Assembly (NCBI GenBank): GCA_900544195.1
Contig: UQUJ01000030.1
Coordinates: 1-34,492, forward strand
Source: an uncultured Alistipes sp.
GTDB lineage: Bacteria > Bacteroidota > Bacteroidia > Bacteroidales > UBA932
Direction: 5' to 3'
Length of the DNA stretch: 34,492 bases
The notes beneath the pieces were generated by a model. It searched no databases and was not told where the DNA came from. It worked only from the letters and a program-made list of their open reading frames with translations. This document shows positions 7,967 to 16,115 of the stretch, one piece after another. Every line of letters starts with the position of its first letter. Positions within the stretch are counted from its first letter, which is position 1. The position numbers and the translations under genes were made by a program.

Positions 7967-9030
7967 GAAAGACAAGATTCGGAATAGTCGGTACCGGCCG
8001 CATCAGCGACTGGGTTCTCAAAGGTGCCGTGATGGAGCCTCGATTCGAGGCCGCGGCGGTGTGCTCACGCTCGCGGGAAAGCGGCAAGGCCTTCGCCGAA
8101 GCGCATGGCATCGCAAAAGTGTACACGGACATTGACGAGATGGCGTCCGACCCTGAGATTGATGCGATCTACATCGGAACGCCGAACAGCACACATCATG
8201 ATCTCGCGATTCTTTGCATGAACCGGGGAAAGCATGTGCTGTGTGAGAAGCCGATGGGCGCCAACGCGAAGGAGGTCAAGGAGATGGCGGAAGCCGCGAA
8301 GGCCAGTGGAGTGATGCTGATGGAGGCGATGATTTCCACACTGTGTCCTAACTTTGTGGCGGCACGGGCACGTCTGGCGGAGATGGGGAACGTACGCCAT
8401 TACTTTGCGTCGTTCTGCCAATATTCATCCAAATACGATCTGGTCAAAAGGATCATCGCCGGGGAGGAGGATTCGCCGGTGCCGAGCTCGCTGAATCCGG
8501 AACGCTGCGGCGGGGCGCTGATGGACATAGGAATATACACGGTCTTCCCGATGGTCTCGCTTTTCGGGAGGCCGAGGGGCATCAAGGCGGAGGTGACAAC
8601 CTGCGAGGTGCCGGTGCGCCTCGACCGGAAAGAGTGGAAACGCATTGACCTGCAAGGCAGTGTGATTTTTGAATATGACGGGATGAGCGCTTCGGTGATA
8701 TATTCAAAGATAGCGGACTCCAACCTTCGCACTGAGATTTCCTGCGACAAAGGGATCATCTCGCTGGATCAGATCCACATCTGCCGTCACGCCGGGATGA
8801 CAAGGCGCGGCACTCCGACCTCGGGACGCTCCTCCGGGGGGCCGGAGACCATCGACATTTCCGTCCCAATGGACGCGGACGAGTACCTCTGCGAGTTCAG
8901 GGAATTCATCGACGTGCTGGAATCCGGACACCTTGAATCGTCCGTCAACAGCCTTGAGACATCACTTGTCACAGCTGAAATCCTTGACGAGATCCGCCGC
9001 CAGGCCGGAGTGGTCTTCCCCACGGACTAA
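7963..9030 (+). CDS. Gfo/Idh/MocA-family oxidoreductase
   Basis: The 355-residue length is normal for this NAD(P)-dependent dehydrogenase family. The N-terminal Rossmann fold begins RFGIVGTGRISDWVL with the dinucleotide-binding GxGxxS/I pattern, followed by DAIYIGTPNSTHHDLA and the family signature LCEKPMGANAKEV, whose EKP lysine is usually catalytic. The C-terminal half is the alpha/beta substrate domain (GGALMDIGIYTVFPMVSLFG). Members oxidise or reduce sugars, inositols or related polyols in the cytoplasm; the substrate cannot be read from this sequence. The start overlaps the previous stop by four bases. Repeat-like DNA rich in CTTCGACCGG follows the stop. Confidence 0.92.
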   Translation: MRKTRFGIVGTGRISDWVLKGAVMEPRFEAAAVCSRSRESGKAFAEAHGIAKVYTDIDEMASDPEIDAIYIGTPNSTHHDLAILCMNRGKHVLCEKPMGANAKEVKEMAEAAKASGVMLMEAMISTLCPNFVAARARLAEMGNVRHYFASFCQYSSKYDLVKRIIAGEEDSPVPSSLNPERCGGALMDIGIYTVFPMVSLFGRPRGIKAEVTTCEVPVRLDRKEWKRIDLQGSVIFEYDGMSASVIYSKIADSNLRTEISCDKGIISLDQIHICRHAGMTRRGTPTSGRSSGGPETIDISVPMDADEYLCEFREFIDVLESGHLESSVNSLETSLVTAEILDEIRRQAGVVFPTD

Positions 9031-9099
9031 GGAGACGCTTCGACCGGCACTTCGACCGGTCGGCGAGTCTGCCGGGACACAACGCCGGCCCGAACGGGG
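9031..9099. repeat. Short GC-rich intergenic repeat between converging genes
   Basis: Two CTTCGACCGG units (about 9038-9059) and a nearby TCGGCGAGTCTGCC segment resemble a diverged relative of the palindromic family at 624-704. The segment fills the gap between two converging genes and could form a hairpin. Confidence 0.35.
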
Positions 9100-10092
9100 C
9101 TACTGCCCGCCAAGGCGTGCGAAATAGGTCAGGACATTCTCCCAAGCCTTGAAGGCGTCGGAGCCGAAATGAATCATCGTGCCCATGAAGTCCTTGCCGC
9201 CGTTGGTCTCTGGTTCGGCGTCGATCAGATAGTCGGCCAGTAGAAGATTCTTGTGGTTCGTTATCGTGACACGGTTCCAGACAGGGACACCGAGGTTCTC
9301 CTCGCACCATCCAAAGACCTTCTGACACAATTCGGGATTGTTGTACGGCACCCCGGCGACAATGTGGATGTCATAGTCCGCGGCCAACGTGGCCACAGCC
9401 TTGTGGAACCCGCTGGAGTGGTTGATAATCCTGTCGCTCAGCGAGATGAACAGCACCGGCCTCTGAACGCCATTCTGCCTGTCATCTATCCATTGGATCA
9501 CCGGCAGCAGCGAATGGAGGATCGCCTCGTCGTTGAGATAGTGCTCGCCGTCGAACCTGACCGCCTGCGGATAATGTCCGGAGAACAGATCGAATGTGTG
9601 TACCAGGGTGTCGCGCTTTCCGTAAAGCCCGAAAACCTTGTCCTGGTCCTCCGAAGCCCTTTCGAAGCAATGCGAGCTGACCTCCCGGAAATGTTCCAGA
9701 AGGGTTTTCGTGACCAGAAACGATGTCTCGCCATCCTGACGAGGGTTATGGAACTCCTGCCGTCCCAGCCCATTGTTTTTCAGCAGCGTGTCCGCCAGCT
9801 GAAACGCCGGGTTCACAAGAATCCTGTCCACGCCGTACAGCATCTCCGCGTACATCGCCCCCATTGAGGAGCCGACAATCAGATCCGGCTTTTCGGACAC
9901 GACCATATTCCTCAACAACTCCATCGCGTCGAACGGCTCCACCGGCAGATCCGGCGCCAGCACCTGAGCCCGCGGCATCAGCAGCCTCAGCGTCCTGACA
10001 CTCCCGTTCTGCCCGCTGGACGCGAACCCGTGCACATAAAGTATCTTTTTCCCGGCCATCAGCCCCGGACGGGCATATTCATAAAGTTCCAT
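9100..10092 (-). CDS. YqiA/YcfP-like alpha/beta hydrolase fused to a 5'-nucleotidase-like domain
   Basis: About 330 residues from the start MELYEYARPG. The N-terminal half has KKILYVHGFASSG, DLIVGSSMGAMYA (GxSxG-type elbow) and a late GEHYLNDEA histidine, as in the small YqiA/YcfP esterase group. The C-terminal 120 residues match the end of the NT5C-type (HAD) deoxyribonucleotidase family: IHIVAGVPYNNP, a WCEENLGVP helix, NHKNLLLADYLIDA and MIHFGSDAFKAWENV. The HAD nucleophile motif DxDG is missing (the strand reads VLFISLSD), so the second domain is probably inactive or binding only. The substrate is unknown. The frame extends eight codons upstream (ATG at 10116). The gene lies alone between a convergent and a divergent neighbour. 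Confidence 0.8.
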   Translation of the reverse strand: MELYEYARPGLMAGKKILYVHGFASSGQNGSVRTLRLLMPRAQVLAPDLPVEPFDAMELLRNMVVSEKPDLIVGSSMGAMYAEMLYGVDRILVNPAFQLADTLLKNNGLGRQEFHNPRQDGETSFLVTKTLLEHFREVSSHCFERASEDQDKVFGLYGKRDTLVHTFDLFSGHYPQAVRFDGEHYLNDEAILHSLLPVIQWIDDRQNGVQRPVLFISLSDRIINHSSGFHKAVATLAADYDIHIVAGVPYNNPELCQKVFGWCEENLGVPVWNRVTITNHKNLLLADYLIDAEPETNGGKDFMGTMIHFGSDAFKAWENVLTYFARLGGQ

Positions 10093-10165
10093 AATGACTA
10101 ATAAAAAACCTCTCACGCACGAAAGTCATTGCAAAGTCACTTTCCGCAAGCGATGAGGAGTTAAG

Positions 10166-10197
10166 TAATCCTTAAAAAACAACTTGGTAATCTTTGA
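10166..10197 (-). repeat. Dispersed 32-bp repeat, copy 2
   Basis: The reverse complement matches 70-101 at 29 of 32 bases. Its translation ends KDYQVVF and a stop, like copy 1, but upstream of that the frame soon meets a stop, so this copy lies in non-coding DNA between two divergent genes. Confidence 0.55.
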
Positions 10198-10366
10198 TTG
10201 TCTTTTCGGTCTATATGTCTTTTTCTCATCAGTCATGTGCCACAGGCACACTCCTTCTTCCAATAGAAATCTATCCCCGGAAATACCGTCAAATCTTTAC
10301 CGACTTATTTTTAACGCTTACTAACCGCAAAAATAACAATTTTCGTAATCAAATGATTGGCCAAGA

Positions 10367-10398
10367 CTTGAAATTCCTGATTGAAATGGTTATCTTTG
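10367..10398 (+). promoter_or_regulatory. Promoter of the kinase-epimerase-transglutaminase operon
   Basis: CTTG (10367-10370), 20 bases, then TATCTTTG (10391-10398), a full match to TAnnTTTG. The predicted start of transcription is about 10405, a few bases before the first gene. The rest of the gap (10120-10360) holds the 32-bp repeat and A+T-rich DNA with nothing else recognised. Confidence 0.7.
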
Positions 10399-10416
10399 AG
10401 AGATTGATATTTAAAA

Positions 10417-11568
10417 ATGACACTAACAATGACAGATCTGAAAAAAATAGTTGAACTTTTCGCCATCGAGGGCGAGGTCAAGGAGATAAAGCCTTTAGGC
10501 AACGGGCTGATCAACGACACTTACAAGGTTGTCACGGAGGGCGGCGCGCCGGATTACGTGCTGCAGAGGATCAACAACGCGATCTTCACGGACGTGGATT
10601 TGCTCCAGGGCAACATCGAGGCCGTGACCAGACATATTCGTAAAAAATTAGAGGCCGAAGGAGCGGAGGATATCGACCGCAAGGTATTGAGGTTCATTCC
10701 GTTGAGGTCTGAAGGCGAGAAGGTTGAAGTGCTGATGAGCGAGAAGCCGAAGACATATTGCCTGGAAGACGGCAAGTTCTGGAGAGTTTCGGTGTTCATC
10801 AATGACGCCTACACCTACGAGACCGTCAATCCGGAGTATTCAGAGTACGCCGGCGAGGCTTTCGGCAACTTCGAGGCGATGCTTGCCGACATCCCGGACA
10901 CGCTCGGGGAGACGATTCCGGACTTCCACAACATGGAGCTGAGACTCAGGCAGTTGGTCGAGGCTGTCAGAGAGGACAGGGCCGGACGTCTGCATGCTGA
11001 TGACAAGACAGGAGATCAGGAACTTCACAGGATACTGGAAGACATCGACAAATACGGGGGCCAGATGTGCAAGGCCGAGCAGCTGCACCGTGAGGGAAAG
11101 CTTCCTAAAAGAATATGCCACTGCGACACGAAGGTCAACAACATGATGTTCGACAAGGACGGCAAGATCCTCTGCGTCATCGATCTGGACACCGTGATGC
11201 CAAGCTATGTGTTCTCCGACTTCGGGGACTTCCTGCGCACCGCCGCCAACCCTGTGGCCGAGGATTCGCCGGAACTGGACAAGGTCGATTTCGACATGGA
11301 GATCTTCAAAGCCTTCACAAGAGGCTATCTGAAAGGGACAAAGCCGTTCCTCTCCCCGATCGAGAGGGAGAATCTGCCATACGCCGCCTGTCTGTTCCCA
11401 TTCATGCAGGCAGTAAGGTTCTTCGCCGACTACATAGGCGGCGACACCTACTACAAGATCAAGTACCCGGAGCACAACCTCGTCCGCACCCGCAACCAGA
11501 TGAAACTCTTCCACTCCGCCCTCGGCAAGGTTCCGGAAATGACATCATTCATTGAATCAATAAAATAG
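10417..11568 (+). CDS. Phosphotransferase-family kinase, N-acetylhexosamine kinase (NahK/AmgK) type
   Basis: The protein has 383 residues and an aminoglycoside-phosphotransferase-like kinase fold. The nucleotide loop is LGNGLINDTYKV (27-38), the catalytic loop HCDTKVNNMMFD (235-246; D237 base, N242 metal), and the metal-binding segment CVIDLDTV (253-260). It most resembles the NahK type, which phosphorylates the anomeric carbon of amino sugars such as GlcNAc in the cytoplasm. Its downstream partners suggest that cell-wall amino sugars are the substrate, but this is inferred. The start may instead be the ATG four codons later (10429). It is the first gene of a tight operon, seven bases before the epimerase. 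Confidence 0.82.
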   Translation: MTLTMTDLKKIVELFAIEGEVKEIKPLGNGLINDTYKVVTEGGAPDYVLQRINNAIFTDVDLLQGNIEAVTRHIRKKLEAEGAEDIDRKVLRFIPLRSEGEKVEVLMSEKPKTYCLEDGKFWRVSVFINDAYTYETVNPEYSEYAGEAFGNFEAMLADIPDTLGETIPDFHNMELRLRQLVEAVREDRAGRLHADDKTGDQELHRILEDIDKYGGQMCKAEQLHREGKLPKRICHCDTKVNNMMFDKDGKILCVIDLDTVMPSYVFSDFGDFLRTAANPVAEDSPELDKVDFDMEIFKAFTRGYLKGTKPFLSPIERENLPYAACLFPFMQAVRFFADYIGGDTYYKIKYPEHNLVRTRNQMKLFHSALGKVPEMTSFIESIK

Positions 11569-11575
11569 GCGCACA

Positions 11576-12742
11576 ATGAAACGCAGGGATTTTCTTAGGA
11601 CGGCGGGGATGGTGACCGCCGGGAGCGGACTGCTCATCGGGACGGGGGGACTCGTCACAGGATGCGCCGGCAAGGAGAGCGGCGGTAATATTCCTAAACC
11701 ATACAAAGTTGGCGGCTCGGCAAGGATGAGGCTGAGTTTCGAGCCGTATGAGCTCAAGCTGAGGCATACGTTCACCGTGGCGACATATTCAAGGACCACC
11801 ACGCCGGACGTGCAGGTGAAGATTGAATATGACGGATTCACCGGCTACGGCGAGGCCTCCATGCCGCCGTACCTCGGGCAGACCGTGGAGAGCGTCTGCA
11901 ACTTCCTGAAAAAGGTTGACTTGGGGCAGTTCAGCGACCCGTTCCAGATCGATGACATCCTGACTTATGTGGATGGGATCAACGAAGGGGACACCGCCGC
12001 GAAGGCCGCCGTGGACATCGCCCTGCACGACCTTGTGGGTCAGCTGATGGGGCAGCCGTGGTACAGGATCTGGGGCTTGAACGCCGCCAAGGCTCCCGAC
12101 ACCACCTTCACGATCGGGATCGACACTCCGGACGTGGTGCGCGAGAAGACAAAGGAGTGCGCCGGACAGTTTAACATTCTTAAGGTCAAGGTCGGACTGG
12201 ACAACGACAAGGAGATGATCGAGACCATCCGGGAGATCACCGACCTGCCTCTCGCCGTGGACGCCAATCAAGGCTGGAAGGACAGGGAGAAGGCGCTTGA
12301 GATGATCCATTGGCTTAAGGATCACGGCGTTGTGATGGTCGAGCAGCCGATGCCGAAGGAAATGCTGGACGACAACGCATGGCTGACAGAAAGGAGTCCG
12401 CTGCCGACATTCGCCGACGAGGCCATCCAGCGCCTGACGGACGTGCAGAGGGTCAAGGGAGCATATTCAGGAATCAACATCAAGCTGATGAAGTGCACCG
12501 GAATGCGGGAGGCCTGGAAGATGCTGAACTACGCCCGCGCCGAGGGGATGAAGGTGATGGTCGGCTGCATGACCGAGACGTCCTGCGCCGTGACAGCCGC
12601 CGCCCAGCTCTCCCCTGCCGTGGATTTCGCCGACCTCGACGGCAACCTCCTGATTGCCAACGACCGCTTCGAGGGCATGACCGTAGTAAACGGCAAGATC
12701 ACCCTTCCCGACCGCCCTGGACTCGGGCTTAAACTGTTGTAA
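11576..12742 (+). CDS. Dipeptide epimerase (enolase superfamily), Tat-exported lipoprotein
   Basis: The 388-residue protein has a muconate-lactonizing-type barrel with all expected residues: KVK (K203, K205), D229 and N231 in AVDANQGW, E256 in VEQP, D281 in FADEA and K303 in NIKLMK. This set is typical of L-Ala-D/L-Glu epimerases, which interconvert the second residue of murein dipeptides. The N-terminus, MKRRDFLRTAGMV, is a twin-arginine signal, and LVTGC (C30) looks like a lipobox, so a folded lipoprotein outside the inner membrane is likely. It sits seven bases after the kinase gene and three before the transglutaminase gene, which supports a joint role in peptide and sugar salvage from peptidoglycan. 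Confidence 0.92.
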   Translation: MKRRDFLRTAGMVTAGSGLLIGTGGLVTGCAGKESGGNIPKPYKVGGSARMRLSFEPYELKLRHTFTVATYSRTTTPDVQVKIEYDGFTGYGEASMPPYLGQTVESVCNFLKKVDLGQFSDPFQIDDILTYVDGINEGDTAAKAAVDIALHDLVGQLMGQPWYRIWGLNAAKAPDTTFTIGIDTPDVVREKTKECAGQFNILKVKVGLDNDKEMIETIREITDLPLAVDANQGWKDREKALEMIHWLKDHGVVMVEQPMPKEMLDDNAWLTERSPLPTFADEAIQRLTDVQRVKGAYSGINIKLMKCTGMREAWKMLNYARAEGMKVMVGCMTETSCAVTAAAQLSPAVDFADLDGNLLIANDRFEGMTVVNGKITLPDRPGLGLKLL

Positions 12743-12745
12743 GTT

Positions 12746-14146
12746 ATGGCGATGAAAAGAAAAGAGATAGTTCTTTGGGCGCTGGTGGCGCTCGCGCTGG
12801 CGGCGAACTTCTGGCTGCCGAGGCAGATGAGGTACAGATATTCCTGGGACAAGGATCTGGCACAAAGGATGGCGACGGAGTTCAGCGCCACCAGGGAGGA
12901 TGTGAAGGAGTATATTCAGAAATACATTCCGGACGTGACGGACTGGCAGATCGACAAGTGGACCGCCAGCGGGGAATTGGAGTCGGCGCGGATCGGCAGG
13001 CAGACGATGTACTTCAGCGCCGCCGCCCGCAACCTGTTCAGGATCAATCCGGAGCTGGCCGCTATAAAGGCCGCCGCCGATGACAGGGAGCAGGATCTGT
13101 CGAAGAGCGGTACCTCGCTTTCGGGACACGCCGCCATCGACGCGGCGACCATTCCGGCGATCAAGCGGCAGGTTCTTGAGAACCTCGCCGCCGGGAAGGA
13201 GAACCCTTACCTCGCGTTGCCGAAGAGGATGAGGGTGACCTTCACCCTAAGCGTCCACGCCAACACCCTGCGCCCGGGGCAGACCATCCGCTGCTGGCTG
13301 CCGCTTCCTCGGCAGGACGTGGCGAGGCAGACCGGTGTGAAGTTCATCGAGGCAGGGGTGAACGGCACCGCCTACCCTGCCGAAAAGCTCACATTCTCAG
13401 ACCCTTCCAACCCCCACAGCAGCGTCTATATGGAGGCCAGGACCGCCCGGGACAAAGCCACCGTCTTCCACGAGGTCTTTGAATATACCTCCTGCGGCGA
13501 ATGGCATCCGATCGACTCCTCCAAAGTGCTGGCCTACAATGTCTCGGATCCTGAGTATAAGGAATATACCGCCGAACGGGAGCAGCATGTGATCTTCACC
13601 GAGAGGATCAAGGCAGCCGCCGACTCGGTCACCGCCGGCATCGACAACCCGTACCTTCAGGCGAAGGCGATCTACACCTGGATCGACAGGACGTTCCCGT
13701 GGGCGTCGGCCAGAGACTACTCCACGATCGGGAATATTCCTGAATATGTCCTGACGAACCGTCACGGCGACTGCGGCCAGGTGACGCTGCTCTTCATCAC
13801 GATGTGCCGCTACAAAGGCATTCCGGCCAGATGGCAGAGCGGCCTGATGATGCATCCTGGAGTGGGCAACCTCCACGACTGGGGCGAGGTCTATTTCGAA
13901 GGCTACGGCTGGGTTCCGGTTGACCAGAGTTTCGGCATCACCTCCTACGGCGGCGACTTCTTCCTCGGCGGCATCGAGCCGTACAGGATGATCGTCAACA
14001 CCGATTTCGGCGGCAACCTCTCACCCGCGAAGAAATATCCCCGCAGCGACACCGTGGACTTCCAGCGCGGCGAAGTCGAGTGGTCCAAAGGCAACCTCTA
14101 CTACACCCAGTGGGACTACGACTTCAAGATCGAGTACCTGGACTAA
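12746..14146 (+). CDS. Exported transglutaminase-like protein
   Basis: The 466-residue protein has an N-terminal signal or anchor (KEIVLWALVALALAANFWL). A transglutaminase/protease-like core lies in the C-terminal third: the catalytic cysteine in HGDCGQVTLLFITMC, the histidine in NLHDWGEVYF and the aspartate in WVPVDQSFG. The middle part (about 160-270) is a beta-rich domain common before this core. Bacterial members of this kind are usually peptide-bond hydrolases rather than cross-linkers. Following a dipeptide epimerase gene, it probably trims murein peptides in the periplasm, an inference from context. It ends the three-gene operon. Confidence 0.85.
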   Translation: MAMKRKEIVLWALVALALAANFWLPRQMRYRYSWDKDLAQRMATEFSATREDVKEYIQKYIPDVTDWQIDKWTASGELESARIGRQTMYFSAAARNLFRINPELAAIKAAADDREQDLSKSGTSLSGHAAIDAATIPAIKRQVLENLAAGKENPYLALPKRMRVTFTLSVHANTLRPGQTIRCWLPLPRQDVARQTGVKFIEAGVNGTAYPAEKLTFSDPSNPHSSVYMEARTARDKATVFHEVFEYTSCGEWHPIDSSKVLAYNVSDPEYKEYTAEREQHVIFTERIKAAADSVTAGIDNPYLQAKAIYTWIDRTFPWASARDYSTIGNIPEYVLTNRHGDCGQVTLLFITMCRYKGIPARWQSGLMMHPGVGNLHDWGEVYFEGYGWVPVDQSFGITSYGGDFFLGGIEPYRMIVNTDFGGNLSPAKKYPRSDTVDFQRGEVEWSKGNLYYTQWDYDFKIEYLD

Positions 14147-14216
14147 GGAATTGTTTGGATTTGACGGATTGGTTTATTTGTTATATTTTTACGAAAGCAA
14201 TCAAAAGGTGACGGTT

Positions 14217-15785
14217 ATGGCAAGAAAATTATATCCTATCGGGATACAGACTTTTGAGGAAATCCGCAGGCTCGACAACCTCTACATCGACAAGACTGAG
14301 TACGTCTACCGATTGGCGCACACAGACGGGAAGTTTTTCTTCCTGAGTCGTCCGCGCCGTTTCGGCAAGTCGCTGCTGGTGTCAACCATCCGGAGTTACT
14401 TCGAGGGAAGAAAGGAAATCTTCAAGGGGCTTGCCATTGAGAAAATGGAGAGTGAATGGAAGGAGTATCCTGTGCTGCACTTCAGCCTGGCCGGAGGCAA
14501 GCACATGGAGAAGGATCAGCTGGAGCGCTATCTGCTTTTTATACTGAACGACAATGAGACCCGTTTCGGTGTCGAATGCGACTCCCCCGATCCGAACGTA
14601 CGGCTCTTCAACCTGATAAAGACCGTACATCAGAAGACCGGCAGGCAGGTTGTCGCGCTCATCGATGAATATGACGCACCTTTGCTTGACGTGGCTCATG
14701 AAAGGAAAAACCTTGATGTCTTGCGGAACACGATGCGCAACTTCTACTCTCCTCTTAAGGATTGCGAACCGATGCTCCGCTTCGTTTTCCTGACTGGAAT
14801 CACAAAGTTCTCGCAACTCAGCATCTTCAGCGAGCTGAACAACATCAAGAACGTCAGCATGGACGAGCCTTATGCCGGCATTTGCGGAATCACCGAAGAT
14901 GAACTGCTTGGTCAGATGGGTAGAGACATGGACGATCTTTCCGGGAAACTGAGGTTGAGTCGTGAGGAAACCATAGCAGAACTGAAGGACCATTATGACG
15001 GTTATCATTTCTGCTGGCCTTCACCAGATGTGTTCAATCCGTTCAGTCTGCTGAATTGTTTCGCTGATGGAAAGATGGACTCCTACTGGTTCGGCTCCGG
15101 AACCCCGACCTATCTCATCCACAAGATGAGGGAATTCGGAGTGAAGCCGTCGCAATTGGGAAAGGTAAGGGCGAAGAAGGCTACTTTCGATGTGGCGACC
15201 GAGAGCATGACCTCGCTGGTTCCTTTGCTTTACCAGAGCGGCTACCTCACCATCAAAGACTATGACGAAAGGCTGGATGTCTACACTCTCGACATTCCGA
15301 ACAATGAGATCAGGGTGGGACTGTTCGACAGCCTTTTGCCTGGCTATCTGGATTCGAAGGTGGACACGGGAAGGGTTGTCATAGCTGACATTTCAGCATG
15401 CCTCAATGACAGGGACGCAGACGGGGCGATGCGTCTTTTGAGCGACTTTCTTCAGACCATTCCCTATTGCGACAATATCCACTTCGAGGGGCATTACCAA
15501 CAGATGCTCTACATCATCTTCGCTTTGCTGACAGACTACAACATTCAAGTTGAGCAGCACACGGCCAAAGGCCGGATTGACATCACATTGGAGACCTTGG
15601 ACACAGTCTATGTGATGGAACTGAAGTTTGACGGAAGCGCGGAAGATGCTCTGAATCAGATCGAGGCGAAACACTATGCTGACGCTTTCAAGATGAGGGG
15701 AAAGGAAGTCGTGAAGGTGGGCATGAACTTTTCAGTGAAAGAAGGCGTGAACTCCTTGGACTGGAAAGTGAAACACAGCATCTAA
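14217..15785 (+). CDS. AAA-ATPase-like protein with PD-(D/E)XK nuclease domain (DUF1703 type)
   Basis: About 522 residues from the ATG at 14217 (MARKLYPIGIQTFEEI), the usual beginning of this family; the frame stays open 22 codons further upstream but with unlikely sequence. The N-terminal half is the AAA-ATPase-like domain, with a Walker A-like RPRRFGKSLLVSTI and a Walker B-like VVALIDEYDAPLLD. The C-terminal part holds GRIDITLETLDTVYVMELKF, the D...ExK core of a PD-(D/E)XK nuclease. Such genes are present in many copies in Bacteroidales; their role is unsettled, with defence or mobile-element functions proposed. It lies at the border where GC content drops and accessory genes begin. Confidence 0.85.
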   Translation: MARKLYPIGIQTFEEIRRLDNLYIDKTEYVYRLAHTDGKFFFLSRPRRFGKSLLVSTIRSYFEGRKEIFKGLAIEKMESEWKEYPVLHFSLAGGKHMEKDQLERYLLFILNDNETRFGVECDSPDPNVRLFNLIKTVHQKTGRQVVALIDEYDAPLLDVAHERKNLDVLRNTMRNFYSPLKDCEPMLRFVFLTGITKFSQLSIFSELNNIKNVSMDEPYAGICGITEDELLGQMGRDMDDLSGKLRLSREETIAELKDHYDGYHFCWPSPDVFNPFSLLNCFADGKMDSYWFGSGTPTYLIHKMREFGVKPSQLGKVRAKKATFDVATESMTSLVPLLYQSGYLTIKDYDERLDVYTLDIPNNEIRVGLFDSLLPGYLDSKVDTGRVVIADISACLNDRDADGAMRLLSDFLQTIPYCDNIHFEGHYQQMLYIIFALLTDYNIQVEQHTAKGRIDITLETLDTVYVMELKFDGSAEDALNQIEAKHYADAFKMRGKEVVKVGMNFSVKEGVNSLDWKVKHSI

Positions 15786-16115
15786 GCCTACGAGGATGAG
15801 GTCCTGCTCCACGAACCGGACTGGGTCTGTTTCTTGAATATCCCAACAAGGCACATCTTTTTCAAAATTTTTGAAATGTCTGCAGCAACATAGCGATTCA
15901 TTTTTTACAATAATAGACATTCCCTAAAACTAAGGAAACAAATGACCAATTCTTTCCCCAAAAACAGGAAAGACACGAAATCGCTCCCTGTCTCCTCACT
16001 TTACTCTGGACAACAGGATTCTTCTATTTTTCAGTAATATTAGCAAATATGCGTGTATTCTACAAAATACACAAACGGTCCAGAAATGTATTTCATATAA
16101 TACAGGACACCCTAC
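15786..16115. other. Intergenic gap of 330 bases with a small terminator-like hairpin
   Basis: This A+T-rich gap between two converging genes has no convincing reading frame. The only structure seen is the hairpin listed separately at 16053-16072. Confidence 0.5.
16053..16072 (-). terminator. Hairpin downstream of the Fic gene
   Basis: GTGTATT (16053-16059) pairs with AATACAC (16066-16072) around a six-base loop, 44 bases after the Fic stop. There is no long T-run, so terminator function is a guess. Confidence 0.35.

Noticed and set aside
10233..10262. Similarity between GTGCCACAGGCAC here and the interior of the MITE-like element
   Set aside because: The match is only about ten bases and inexact; probably chance.
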